From Anaerotignum propionicum DSM 1682 (GTDB lineage Bacteria; Bacillota; Clostridia; Lachnospirales; Anaerotignaceae), in NCBI RefSeq assembly GCF_001561955.1, contig NZ_CP014223.1, positions 1-64,000 on the forward strand: DNA of 64,000 bases, read 5' to 3'. This document shows, in pieces, positions 10,370 to 19,435 of the stretch (position 1 is the stretch's first letter; every line of letters begins with the position of its first letter). Under the pieces are notes generated by a model. It was given only the letters and a program-made list of their open reading frames with translations, ran no database searches and had not been told where the DNA came from. The translations under genes and the position numbers were made by a program.

Positions 10370-10430
10370 TTTTTTGTGTAGTTTTTTATTTTAGTCAATG
10401 AAATTTTATAAAGCAAAGAATCAGAAATGA

Positions 10431-10478
10431 AAAAGCCCGTTTTACTTGCAGCCTATTCGCAAAAGCGGGCTTTCTTTT
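10431..10478 (+). terminator. Terminator after the small membrane gene
   Basis: AAAGCCCG (10432-10439) pairs with CGGGCTTT (10466-10473), and a T/C-rich stretch follows. The inner part pairs imperfectly through TTTT and AAAA. Confidence 0.65.
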
Positions 10479-10578
10479 CTACATGCTTTCTTGGCCTTTT
10501 CTCAAAGAGATTTTATTTTTATAGTATTACGGATGTTATTTTACTAAAGTATATAACGCTTCTATTTGGAGGTATAAA

Positions 10579-11754
10579 ATGAAAAAAATAATTTCACTGT
10601 TGTTTATATGTTTCTTTTTTACCTCCTGCTCAGCCGAAGGCCGGCAAAATTACTCTGTCTCCACGGGTCAAGCATTGCCTATTGTTAGAGAGGCTAAACT
10701 GGCGGTTGTGGGTGATATTATGGTACATGACTATCAATATCAAGAGGCGTATAACCCCTCCACGGGAAGCTATGACTTTATGCATAATTTTCAAGATGTA
10801 AAGAAATATTTCGATGGCTATGACCTTGTTCTGGGAAATTTAGAGTCAACCTTTGGTGGAACAGGACGAAGCTATTCTTCTTATCCCTGCTTTAATACCC
10901 CTGATGCATTTTTGGATGCAGTGAAAGACGCAGGCTTTGATATTTTGACCACGGCAAACAATCATTGTATGGATACGGGAAAGGCAGGATTAATCCGAAC
11001 ATTGGACAAGCTGGATGAAGTAGGAATTGCCCATATGGGAACGTATCGTTCAGCAGAAGATCGGGATAAAATTTTATATCAGAATGTCAACGGAATTAAT
11101 TTTGCTTTTTTATCCTATACCTATGGAACCAATGGGATTGCTGTGCCTGACGCATATTTGGTGAATCTCATAGATGAGGATCAAATGGTAGCTGATATTA
11201 AAAAGGCCAGAGAGCGGGCAGATGTTGTTGTGGTTATGCCTCATATGGGTAACGAATATGAAAACTATCCAAAGGAAGTATTTCAAAAGTGGGCAGATTT
11301 GATGTTTCTTGCCGGGGCAGATATTATTCTAGCCAGTCATCCCCATGTATTGCAGCGTATGGAATACCGTAAGATAGACCATGGTGATGGTGAACATGAT
11401 GGGTTTATTATTTATTCCTTAGGAAATTTTATTTCTTCTCAAACAACACCTCCCAGAAATGCATCTATTATTTTGCACCTAAGCGTTGAACAGGTGGGAG
11501 ATGCACCACCAAATGTAACAAAGGTTTCTTTTGTTCCTGTTTGGACACAATTTAGAAATGCACAGGATAAGAACCACTTTGTGGTACGAAGTGTTTATGA
11601 AATGCTCACATTAGACCAAAATAAAAAAGATCAGCTTATCCGAAGAAAGGATCAAAAACGGTTGGCAGAGGTTCATGATGAAACAGCATCCTTTTTGCTA
11701 GATCGAAAAATTCCTATTTCAGAGATTCAAGAGGAATATGTATTTGAAAAATAA
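10579..11754 (+). CDS. CapA family lipoprotein (poly-gamma-glutamate capsule-type metallophosphatase fold)
   Basis: The product has a lipoprotein signal (MKKIISLLFICFFFTSC) with the lipobox cysteine at residue 17, so it should be anchored outside the membrane. The mature part has CapA/metallophosphatase-like motifs: VVGDIMVHD near residue 45, LGNLEST, TANNHCMD, VVMPHMGNEY and LASHPHVLQ. These His and Asp residues suit a two-metal centre. Family members act in capsule polymer synthesis or as stand-alone phosphodiesterase-like enzymes. No capB or capC gene lies nearby, so a capsule role is unsupported here. Length is 391 residues, with TGGAGG before the ATG. Confidence 0.85.
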   Translation: MKKIISLLFICFFFTSCSAEGRQNYSVSTGQALPIVREAKLAVVGDIMVHDYQYQEAYNPSTGSYDFMHNFQDVKKYFDGYDLVLGNLESTFGGTGRSYSSYPCFNTPDAFLDAVKDAGFDILTTANNHCMDTGKAGLIRTLDKLDEVGIAHMGTYRSAEDRDKILYQNVNGINFAFLSYTYGTNGIAVPDAYLVNLIDEDQMVADIKKARERADVVVVMPHMGNEYENYPKEVFQKWADLMFLAGADIILASHPHVLQRMEYRKIDHGDGEHDGFIIYSLGNFISSQTTPPRNASIILHLSVEQVGDAPPNVTKVSFVPVWTQFRNAQDKNHFVVRSVYEMLTLDQNKKDQLIRRKDQKRLAEVHDETASFLLDRKIPISEIQEEYVFEK

Positions 11755-11844
11755 GAAAAGCTCTTGTCAGGCAAAAAAAACAATGATAAAATATGTCCAT
11801 CGATGTTAAGAACATGTTAAGAATGTAGCGTTTGGAGGAGCAGT

Positions 11845-12573
11845 ATGGAGAGGGATTATCTTGCGGAGAATGTAGCTTATTTGACCAAGGATTTAGGTAA
11901 ATGCAATATTTCCCAAAATTTGTTCCAGCGGTTTAAGGAACTGATTATGGGTGGAGTGCTCCCGGCAGGATATATGCTGCCGAATGAAAATATTGTAAGT
12001 GATATGTTAAAAGTTGGACGTAGTACCCTACGAGAGGCTTATACGGCTTTGGCTGTTTTTGGTTTTATTAAGCGCTCAAAAGCAGGTACTTTTATCAATG
12101 AAATTGATAATATTGTGAATATTGCTCCTTTTAGTATTACGGTGGAAAATTCTGATATAGGTGACCTATTGGAATTTAGATATATGTTGGAAGCGGAAAC
12201 GGCAAGCTATGCAGCAAAAAGGGCTACCCCTGAGGATATCGCAAATATCACCTTTTGTTATGAAAAAATGGTGGAAAGCAAACATGATGTGAATTTATTT
12301 GTAGATTATGACACCATGTTTCATTTGCAAGTTTCAGCGGCAACTCATAACAATCTTCTCATCAGTACGATGATTGCCGCCAAAGAATCCTTTGAAAAGG
12401 GCATTAGGCTGGCACTGCGGGAGTCTCTTACACAAAATCCCAGGGCTATTGATGTAACTCTTGATTTGCATGGAAAACTATTAGATGCAATCAAAAATGG
12501 AGATTATCAAACGGCTTATGCAGTGATGAGAGAACATATTTCCTATGTGAATTTGACTGTGAAGTACGGCTGA
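11845..12573 (+). CDS. GntR-family (FadR/FCD type) transcriptional regulator
   Basis: A winged-helix domain occupies about residues 20-90, with LPNENIVSDMLKVGRSTLRE as the recognition part and AGTFI ending the wing. An all-helical FCD ligand domain follows (about 95-235), with acidic and histidine residues typical of a metal/carboxylate pocket. Length is 242 residues. Targets are usually metabolic genes for sugar acids or organic acids. Neither neighbour is an obvious target, so the regulon is unknown. TGGAGGAG precedes the ATG. Confidence 0.88.
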   Translation: MERDYLAENVAYLTKDLGKCNISQNLFQRFKELIMGGVLPAGYMLPNENIVSDMLKVGRSTLREAYTALAVFGFIKRSKAGTFINEIDNIVNIAPFSITVENSDIGDLLEFRYMLEAETASYAAKRATPEDIANITFCYEKMVESKHDVNLFVDYDTMFHLQVSAATHNNLLISTMIAAKESFEKGIRLALRESLTQNPRAIDVTLDLHGKLLDAIKNGDYQTAYAVMREHISYVNLTVKYG

Positions 12574-12596
12574 AAGTTTGAAAAGGCGATCGATTG

Positions 12597-12648
12597 AAAA
12601 GACATCCTGAAAGCGGAGCATGAATCTCTAATGGGATGTTTTTTTTTC
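12597..12648 (+). terminator. Terminator after the GntR regulator
   Basis: ACATCC (12602-12607) pairs with GGATGT (12634-12639), followed by a run of nine T residues. Confidence 0.75.
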
Positions 12649-12798
12649 GTTAAAAATTTGATTATAATATCCTATGAATTGGTGTTTCCCTTGATTTTAC
12701 TGGGGTTTTATGATAGAGTTTATAGAAGTACGCACTTATTTTTTATTATTTTTATACATGTAATTTGATCTTATGAATTCTGATTGGAGGATTTTAAT

Positions 12799-14492
12799 AT
12801 GGATTTTAAAATGGAGGTTGCCGGACTCTTAGCAAAGGCCACGGAGCTTTCTTTGGAAGATGCTTTAAACACAGTAGAAATACCCGGAAACAAGGCCATG
12901 GGAGATTTTGCATTTCCCTGCTTTCGTTTGGCAAAGGTGTTTCGCAAAGCACCCCCAATGATTGCGCAAGAGGTTGCAGAAAAGCTGGACAAGCCTGCGT
13001 TTATTGAAAATATTCAAGTGGTTGGTGCATATATCAATTTTTTTGTAAAAAAGGGTATTTATGCTCAGGAGATTTTGTCAAAGGTATTAGCTGAAAAAGA
13101 GAATTATGGAAAAAGTGATATTGGTGCGGGAAAAACTGTGGTTATCGATTATTCCTCACCAAATATTGCAAAACCTTTTCATGTGGGACATCTGCGCTCT
13201 ACAGTAATTGGAAATGCAATATATAAAATATATGAAGCTTTAGGTTACAACTGTGAAGGTGTCAATCACTTGGGGGATTGGGGCACACAGTTTGGTAAGT
13301 TGATTGTTGCCTATCATAATTGGGGTAGTAAAGAGGCTGTTGAAAACCAAGGCATTCAGGAGTTAATGCGCATTTATGTAAAATTTCATGATGAAGCTGA
13401 GAAAAACCCTGCTTTAGATGATGAAGCCAGACTTTGGTTTGTAAAAATGCAGGAGGGCGATGAAGAAGCGCTCACACTTTGGAAATGGTTTTATGATATT
13501 AGTATCAAGGAATTTGAACGAGTTTATAAAATGCTTGGTGTAAAATTTGATGCGTATACCGGAGAAAGCTTTTACAACGATAAAATGGCTCCTGTTGTGG
13601 AGGAATTAAAAGCAAAAAATATTCTTAAGGAAAGCGAAGGTGCAATGATTGTTGATTTGGAGCATAAAAATATGGCCCCTTGCCTAATTATTCGTAAAGA
13701 CGGCGGCACCCTTTATGCAACCAGAGATATCACGGCGGCATTGTACCGTAAAAAAACATATAATTTTGATAAGTGCATTATTTTGACGGCATTAGATCAA
13801 AATCTCCATTTTGCTCAATGGTTTGAAGTAATTCATTTGATGGGCTATGATTGGTATAAAGATTTGATTCATGTTCCCTTTGGCTTGGTAAGCTTGGATA
13901 GTGGTAAGCTTTCAACTCGCCATGGCAATGTTATATTAATGGAAGATTTGTTGAATCAGGCAATTGGGGAAACAAAGAAAATTATTGAGGAAAAAATCCA
14001 TCTTTAGAAAATAAAGAAGAGGTTGCAAAGCAAGTTGGTATTGGTGCAGTCATTTTTAACGACTTATATAATGGTCGTATCAAGGATGTAGTCTTTTCAT
14101 GGGAAAGAATGCTTAACTTTGATGGGGAAACAGGACCTTATGTGCAGTATACTCATGCCAGAGCTTGCAGTATTTTAAAACGAGCTGGGGAAATTAGTCT
14201 GGACGATATTCACTTTGATGCTCTTTCTGATGAAGCTTCATTGGATATTTGCAAGCTTCTGGAGGCATATCCTGAAAAAATAAAGGATGCAGCAAATAAA
14301 CTGGAGCCTTCTGTAGTGACAAGACATTTGGTTGCAATGGCTCAGGCATTTAACAAATTTTATCATGATAATCCTATTTTAAATAGTGAAGAAGATGTCC
14401 GTCAGGCACGTTTGGCCGTTGTAGTGGCTGTAAAAACAGTTATGAAGGAAGGCCTAAGCCTTTTGGGCATTGATGCACCAGAGCAAATGTAA
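12799..14492 (+). pseudogene. argS: Arginyl-tRNA synthetase, split by a one-base frameshift
   Basis: ArgRS charges tRNA-Arg. Part one (12799-14007) holds the N-terminal additional domain, the HIGH-like motif (FHVGHLRS) and a KMSKS-equivalent region (GKLSTRHGN). Part two, in another frame to 14492, holds the anticodon-binding domain (GETGPYVQYTHARACSIL). The frames meet at an A6 run (13991-13996). One extra A would restore EEKNPSLENKEEV, so a single-base deletion is the simplest reading. Both halves are otherwise intact and free of stops, which suggests a recent mutation or a base-calling error in a homopolymer. The ATG at 12799 follows GGAGG by eight bases. Confidence 0.9.
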
Positions 14493-14509
14493 AAGTGAGG
14501 TGTTTTACC

Positions 14510-15418
14510 ATGAAAAAGCTAAAGTTGATTTATAACCCATTTTCTGGGAATAAAAGCTTTAAATTTGATTTGGATGTTTGTATTGGTATTTTTCAGGATG
14601 GGGGATTTGAGGTTCATCCTTTTCGTACCATGACGGAAGGGGATATTACAAAGCATATTGAGCAAATGCCTGATGATTATGACTTAATTGTTGCTTCCGG
14701 TGGCGATGGAACCGTAAATATTGTATTAAATGCAATGATGAGGCGGAAAATGGATATACCACTAGGCATTATTCCCTCAGGAACAGCAAATGATTTTGCA
14801 ACCTTTCTTGGATTCAAAAGTGGACAGGTTGAAGATGCTTGCCATGCCATTGCCAATACTCATCCTGTTGCCATAGATTTGGGGCTTGTGAACGGCACAA
14901 CTTACTTCATTAATGTTTGTGCAGGTGGACTTCTCACCAATGTATCTCAGACTGTAGATAAAGATTTAAAAAATGTTCTTGGAAGTCTTTCTTATTATTT
15001 AAAAGGGGTAGAACAAATCCCAAACTTTCATAAAATACCTTTTCGTATTACAACCAGTAGCCAAGTTGTCGAAGAGGATTTGTATTTGTATATGATTATG
15101 AATAGTGCCGGTACGGGTGGTTTCACAAAACTTTCTCCACAGGCATCTATTCAGGATGGTATGTTTGAATTGATTGCAATTCGTGGAAGACCATTAATAG
15201 AGCTGTCTCCTTTGTTTTTAAAAATGCTAACAGGAGATCATATCAATGATACGAAAAATATCTTATATTTAAGGGATTCTTATTTTAAGATAGAATGTCT
15301 TGCGGATGATTTTAAAATTATGGAGTCAACTGTTGATGGAGAAATGGGACCAAGAATGCCTTTTGAAGTGAAGGTGATTCCCAAGGCCATCCGTGTTTTT
15401 GTAAATCCAAGACGCTAA
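14510..15418 (+). CDS. Diacylglycerol kinase-like lipid kinase (YegS/DgkB family)
   Basis: The product begins KLKLIYNPFSG, the usual family start, and carries the nucleotide motif ASGGDGTVN and the IIPSGTANDFA segment that define diacylglycerol/sphingosine-type kinases. Such enzymes phosphorylate diacylglycerol or related lipids at the membrane, recycling lipid headgroup by-products. Length is 302 residues from the ATG at 14510, behind GTGAGG. It follows argS closely and is followed by the parS sites. The exact lipid substrate is not readable. Confidence 0.88.
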   Translation: MKKLKLIYNPFSGNKSFKFDLDVCIGIFQDGGFEVHPFRTMTEGDITKHIEQMPDDYDLIVASGGDGTVNIVLNAMMRRKMDIPLGIIPSGTANDFATFLGFKSGQVEDACHAIANTHPVAIDLGLVNGTTYFINVCAGGLLTNVSQTVDKDLKNVLGSLSYYLKGVEQIPNFHKIPFRITTSSQVVEEDLYLYMIMNSAGTGGFTKLSPQASIQDGMFELIAIRGRPLIELSPLFLKMLTGDHINDTKNILYLRDSYFKIECLADDFKIMESTVDGEMGPRMPFEVKVIPKAIRVFVNPRR

Positions 15419-15421
15419 TTA

Positions 15422-15437
15422 TGTTTCACGTGAAACA
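15422..15437. promoter_or_regulatory. parS site 1
   Basis: TGTTTCACGTGAAACA is a perfect 16-base copy of the conserved ParB-binding site. It lies just after the lipid kinase stop and upstream of parA. Confidence 0.96.
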
Positions 15438-15458
15438 TAATTTGTGAAGAGCATTAAA

Positions 15459-15499
15459 ACAGTAGTGTTTCACGTGAAACATTACTGTTTTTTCTTTTC
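15459..15499 (+). promoter_or_regulatory. parS site 2, embedded in a terminator-like hairpin
   Basis: A second perfect TGTTTCACGTGAAACA lies at 15466-15481. The palindrome extends outwards through ACAGTA and TACTGT to make a hairpin of about 15 base pairs, directly followed by TTTTTTCTTTT. The same bases can thus serve as ParB site in DNA and terminator in RNA for the upstream kinase transcript. Confidence 0.9.
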
Positions 15500-15556
15500 A
15501 ATCACAAGGGTATGTGCTATAATTTTTGCAGATAGCAATGAAAGGCGGGAGAATCC

Positions 15557-16330
15557 ATGGGTAAAGTACGGGTTATTGCAGTGACCAATCAAAAGGGTGG
15601 AGTAGGAAAAACTACTACAGCAATCAACTTATCTGCCAGTTTAGCTACATATGGAAAGAAAGTCCTTGTAATAGATGCAGATCAACAGGGAAATACAACC
15701 AGTGGCCTTGGTCTTGATAAAAATGGTATGGAATTAACAATATATAATATGTTTTTAGGTGAAGCTACAATTAGCGATATTAAACAACCTACCTGTGTAG
15801 AGGGTTTAGAAATCATTCCTGCGAATATTAGCCTTACTGGGGCGGAAATAGAGTTGATCGGAAAAGAAGAAAGAGAATTTATATTAAAAGAAGAGTTGGA
15901 AAAAATAAAAGAGTCCTATGATTTTATTATTATTGATTGTCCTCCTTCTTTAAATCTCATTACAATTAATGCTCTTACAGCCGCCAATACTGTGTTGGTT
16001 CCTATCCAATGTGAATATTTTGCTTTGGAGGGGTTAGAGCAGTTGCTTCATACCATTAATTTGGTAAAAAAAAGATTAAATCCTTACTTAGAAATAGAAG
16101 GAATTGTATTTACCATGTTTGATGCAAGAACAAATTTATCTTTGCAGGTGGTAGAGGAAGTAAAGCGAAGCCTAGGAAGCAGTGTATATCGTAGTATTAT
16201 TCCAAGAAATGTTCGATTGGGGGAAGCACCAAGCCATGGACTTCCCATCCATTTATATGACCCCAAATCCAAAGGGGCAGAAAGTTATGCACTTTTAGCA
16301 GAAGAAGTTATCGAAAGGGAGTGGAGTTAA
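15557..16330 (+). CDS. parA: Chromosome partitioning ATPase ParA/Soj
   Basis: ParA/Soj is a deviant Walker ATPase working with ParB and parS in origin segregation, and in Bacillus it also tunes DnaA. The deviant Walker A motif KGGVGKTTTAIN is at about residues 13-24, with DADQQGN (Walker A') and IIDCPPSL (Walker B) following. The protein has 257 residues, the normal chromosomal Soj length, without the N-terminal HTH of plasmid forms. parB follows after three bases, so the two are cotranscribed. AAGGCGGGAG precedes the ATG. Confidence 0.96.
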   Translation: MGKVRVIAVTNQKGGVGKTTTAINLSASLATYGKKVLVIDADQQGNTTSGLGLDKNGMELTIYNMFLGEATISDIKQPTCVEGLEIIPANISLTGAEIELIGKEEREFILKEELEKIKESYDFIIIDCPPSLNLITINALTAANTVLVPIQCEYFALEGLEQLLHTINLVKKRLNPYLEIEGIVFTMFDARTNLSLQVVEEVKRSLGSSVYRSIIPRNVRLGEAPSHGLPIHLYDPKSKGAESYALLAEEVIEREWS

Positions 16331-16333
16331 TTT

Positions 16334-17230
16334 ATGGCTGCTAAAAAAATGGGATTAGGTTCTAAAGGAATGGGATTAGAAGCATTGATCAATAATAAGT
16401 TGGAAGATTTAAAAGAAACAGGAAAAGATATGGGTAAAACCGGCGTTTGGGAAATTGAGATAGATATGATTGAGCCAAATAGGAAACAGCCAAGAAAATA
16501 TTTTGATGAGACTGCTCTGGAAGAGCTGGCTGCGTCCATAAAAACTTATGGTATGATTCAGCCTGTGGTAGTTCGTAAAAATGGAGACTACTATGAGATT
16601 ATTGCAGGGGAAAGACGTTGGAGAGCAGCAAAAATTGCTGGATTGAAAAAAATACCTGCCATTGAAAGGAAATGGGAAGACGCTGAGGCTTTTGAAGCAG
16701 CTTTGGTGGAAAACTTACAAAGAGAAGACTTAAATCCCATTGAAGAGGCTGAAAGCTATCGTCGATTGCAGGACGAATTCAGCCTTAGTCAGGAGCAAAT
16801 TTCAACAAAAGTAGGGAAAAGTCGTTCTGCAATTACTAATTCTCTGCGTTTATTACAGCTAGATTCGAGGGTTTTAAACTTTGTTGTTGAAAATAAGCTG
16901 TCAAGCGGTCATGCTAGAACACTCCTTTCCATTACGGATAAAGAGCGTCAGTTTGAATTGGCGGAGCATGTGATTGAAGAAGAATTGAGCGTAAGAGCCA
17001 CAGAAGCCTTGGTGAAAGCAGAGCTAAGTCAAAAAGAGAAAAGCAAAAATGACAAAAAAGAATTATCAGAAAATGCAAATCAAAAAGCAGTTGAGGATGA
17101 ATTAAAAACTATTTTCTCCACAAAGGTGCGAATCAGTCAAATGAAAAATAAGGGGAAAATTGAAATTACGTATTATTCTCAAGAAGATTTGGATAGACTT
17201 TTAACCATGATGAAAAGAATGGAAGGATAA
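16334..17230 (+). CDS. parB: Chromosome partitioning CTPase ParB/Spo0J
   Basis: ParB binds parS, spreads as a CTP-dependent clamp and loads SMC near the origin. The N-terminal domain has PRKYFDETALEELAASI and the CTP-pocket motif GERRWRAA. The following helix-turn-helix region contains LSQEQISTKVGKSRSAITN. The C-terminus is a short dimerisation segment after a lysine-rich linker. Length is 298 residues, typical for Firmicutes. Two parS sites lie about 0.9 kb upstream, before parA. Confidence 0.96.
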   Translation: MAAKKMGLGSKGMGLEALINNKLEDLKETGKDMGKTGVWEIEIDMIEPNRKQPRKYFDETALEELAASIKTYGMIQPVVVRKNGDYYEIIAGERRWRAAKIAGLKKIPAIERKWEDAEAFEAALVENLQREDLNPIEEAESYRRLQDEFSLSQEQISTKVGKSRSAITNSLRLLQLDSRVLNFVVENKLSSGHARTLLSITDKERQFELAEHVIEEELSVRATEALVKAELSQKEKSKNDKKELSENANQKAVEDELKTIFSTKVRISQMKNKGKIEITYYSQEDLDRLLTMMKRMEG

Positions 17231-17236
17231 TTACAA

Positions 17237-18055
17237 ATGGAATTGCAGCAAGATTATATCATATATATTCTTATAGGCTTAGGCATATCGGTGCTTCTAC
17301 TTTTCATTTTGTGTGTTGTCCTATTTGTAAAGTTCAATGGACAAAAGAAAAGATATGATTTTTTTATGGGCACCAACCGTAGACCTAGCCATAATTTAGA
17401 GATGAAATTAGAAAAATATTATAAAAGCTCAAAAGAAATTGAAGGAAAGTACGGAAAACTGTTGGATATGGTTACCGATATGGACAAAACCATGAAAAGC
17501 AATATCCAAAAGGTTGGTTTGGTACGCTATAATCCTTTTGAAGAAATGGGAGGGAATCTTTGCTTTGCTTTAGCTCTACTAGATGGTGAGGACAATGGTG
17601 TAGTATTGAATGGCATTCATAGCCGTACGGGATCCTTCACTTATGCCAAACCCATTCAAATGGGTGTGAGCATATATATGCTTTCAGAAGAAGAGATAAA
17701 GGCTGTGCAAATGGCAAAGGATCAGGCATATCACCCAGAGCATGAAAAGGTACTAAAGGTTAAATTTAAGCCTGCTTTCCGTAAGAAGGACAAAGAACCT
17801 GTTATGGAGGAACAGCTGCAACTTGATATTTCCAAGGAGGAAATGCCAAAAGAGGCAACAGGAGAAATTGGGGATGTTACCATGGCTGAAAAAGAACAAA
17901 TTTTCCAAGAAGAGGTCATGGCAAGTCAAATTGCAGTGGTAGATATGTTAAGTGAAGATATGGAAGAAGCGGAAGCAGTCGATTTTGAAGAAGATATTTT
18001 TCAAGAATTGCCGCCTTTCATTGAAAAAGAACTATTGAAAGAAGAAATAGAATGA
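17237..18055 (+). CDS. DUF4446 family membrane-anchored protein
   Basis: One N-terminal membrane helix (about residues 9-32, IYILIGLGISVLLLFILCVV) precedes a short coiled-coil stretch and the DUF4446 domain. That domain has the recognisable segment VGLVRYNPFEEMGG and the LLDGEDNGVVLNGIHSR block. A long acidic tail rich in Glu (about 190-272) is longer than usual for the family. It starts six bases after parB, with the ribosome site inside the parB end, so it belongs to the parAB operon. This position is common in Clostridia. Function is unknown. Confidence 0.85.
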   Translation: MELQQDYIIYILIGLGISVLLLFILCVVLFVKFNGQKKRYDFFMGTNRRPSHNLEMKLEKYYKSSKEIEGKYGKLLDMVTDMDKTMKSNIQKVGLVRYNPFEEMGGNLCFALALLDGEDNGVVLNGIHSRTGSFTYAKPIQMGVSIYMLSEEEIKAVQMAKDQAYHPEHEKVLKVKFKPAFRKKDKEPVMEEQLQLDISKEEMPKEATGEIGDVTMAEKEQIFQEEVMASQIAVVDMLSEDMEEAEAVDFEEDIFQELPPFIEKELLKEEIE

Positions 18056-18060
18056 AAATG

Positions 18061-18105
18061 TGGTGGAAAAAGGAAAAGAGTTTTTCCTAAACCACCTTTT
18101 TTCTT
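18061..18105 (+). terminator. Terminator of the parAB operon
   Basis: TGGTGG with AAAAAGGAAAA pairs with TTTTTCC and ACCACC, followed by TTTTTTC. Confidence 0.75.
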
Positions 18106-18133
18106 AAAAAAATGTGTATATGTGTATAAAACA

Positions 18134-18210
18134 TGTGGATATTGTGGATAACCAATAGGAATATTTTAAAATTCTGTTTGAAAATTTTAAAAAACATATA
18201 GTTATCCACA
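18134..18210. promoter_or_regulatory. Second DnaA-box cluster
   Basis: Two perfect boxes in opposite orientation, TGTGGATAA (18143-18151) and TTATCCACA (18202-18210), plus the near-match TGTGGATAT (18134-18142), lie in the gap before the HAD phosphatase gene. This may regulate that gene or titrate DnaA. Confidence 0.6.
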
Positions 18211-18244
18211 AAATGTTGATAAAGGAGTGTAAAAGGAGTAAAGT

Positions 18245-19048
18245 ATGGGCTATGAAATGATTTTCTCTGACATGGATGGCACTTTATTAAAAAATGATAC
18301 GGAAGTATCGGAGAAAAATAATGTGGCAATTCAGCAAGCAATAAAAAAAGGCGTACAGTTTGTAATTTGCACCGGCAGAGGTGTATTTGGTGTGGAACGC
18401 TTTCTTGAGCAATTGAATTTAATTGGAAAAGAAGGCTATGCTATTTGTCAGAATGGTGGCGCAGTGTATGACTTAAGGGATATGTCCCTGGCAATACGTG
18501 AAAGCTTTTCTCCAAAAACCTATGCCCCCATCGCAAAATTTGCCAGAGAACTTGGTTTGGAGCTGTATTATTATGATGACCGAAAATTTATGGCCGAGAT
18601 TGAGACAGACCGAGTAAAACAATATTGCAAGGTTATGGGGAGCGGTGTTGAAGTTGTAAAAGAGCCTCTAAAATATCAAGGTGAATTTACAAAATCTCTT
18701 ATTTCAGGAAAGAAAGAGAAATTGCTTTTGGTGCAAAAAATGGTGCAGGAAACTGCGGGAAATGAGCTAGATTGCTTTTTTTCAAGCAAAATATTCATGG
18801 AAGTTGTAAAAAAAGGAGTAAGCAAAGGTAATATTATGGAACAAACCGCAAAAAAAGCAGGGGTGCCTTTAAATTCAGTCATAGCAATAGGGGATAGTCA
18901 TAATGATATTTCTATGATAAAAAAAGCTGGGTTGGGGATTGCAGTAGCTAACGCAGAGCCGGAGGTAAAAGAAATCGCAGATTATATTACAAGAAATCGA
19001 TGCGAACAGGATGCTGTGGCAGAAATTATAGAAAAATTCATACTTTAA
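18245..19048 (+). CDS. HAD-superfamily Cof-type phosphatase
   Basis: The N-terminal FSDMDGTLL is HAD motif I with the nucleophile Asp. ICTGRG is motif II. The lysine of motif III lies near VKKGVSKGN, and IAIGDSHNDISMIKKAG is motif IV. The C2B cap of Cof enzymes fills the middle. These enzymes dephosphorylate sugar phosphates, PLP or FMN precursors, often with broad specificity. Length is 267 residues. AAAAGGAG precedes the ATG, and perfect DnaA boxes sit within 110 bases upstream. Confidence 0.9.
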   Translation: MGYEMIFSDMDGTLLKNDTEVSEKNNVAIQQAIKKGVQFVICTGRGVFGVERFLEQLNLIGKEGYAICQNGGAVYDLRDMSLAIRESFSPKTYAPIAKFARELGLELYYYDDRKFMAEIETDRVKQYCKVMGSGVEVVKEPLKYQGEFTKSLISGKKEKLLLVQKMVQETAGNELDCFFSSKIFMEVVKKGVSKGNIMEQTAKKAGVPLNSVIAIGDSHNDISMIKKAGLGIAVANAEPEVKEIADYITRNRCEQDAVAEIIEKFIL

Positions 19049-19099
19049 GTTAACATAACTCTGAATTTTGCAACAAAATTGGAAAAGCTCGAAAAACTA

Positions 19100-19129
19100 T
19101 TGATTTTTCTTTGCAAACTGGTATATAAT
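19100..19129 (+). promoter_or_regulatory. Promoter of the serS T-box transcript
   Basis: TTGATT (19100-19105), 18 bases, TATAAT (19124-19129). Confidence 0.6.
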
Positions 19130-19134
19130 AGTGG

Positions 19135-19377
19135 GGCAAAGCGTGTGGCGAATATTCGCCCATAGGAAAGCTAAGTTTTCTGTATTTCTTCAGAGAGTCG
19201 GCGTTTGGTGCGAGCCGATGAAACAAGGAAAATGCTCCACTTTCCCAGCTGCCGATGAAAGTCGGAAGGGTAAGCCCTATATCGCTGTTTAAAGAGGTTC
19301 GAAAATTTTTCGGGCAATCTGGGTGGCAACGCGGGAAATACTCTCGTCCCTGTTTTTTATGGGATCGGGGGTTTTTT
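19135..19377 (+). ncRNA. T-box leader for serine
   Basis: The leader carries GGGTGGCAACGCGGG (19321-19335), the T-box antiterminator sequence. Stem I has the paired arms GGAAAG and TTTTC (19165-19180) facing GAAAA and CTTTCC (19228-19245). Within the specifier loop TGCTCCA, the triplet TCC at 19236-19238 is a serine codon followed by a purine. The antiterminator bulge TGGC (19324-19327) matches a tRNA ending GCCA, as expected for tRNA-Ser with discriminator G. A G-rich terminator stem with a T7 run ends near 19377. Uncharged tRNA-Ser should allow serS transcription. Confidence 0.93.
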
Positions 19378-19435
19378 TATTTACTCCGATTTCCCAAATT
19401 CGTATAAGCTTAGAAAGAATAAGGAGGAAAAAAAG

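Noticed and set aside
13987-14010. Programmed -1 frameshifting in argS
   Set aside because: The codons GAA AAA ATC do not form a convincing slippery heptamer and no downstream pseudoknot is evident; an indel is simpler.
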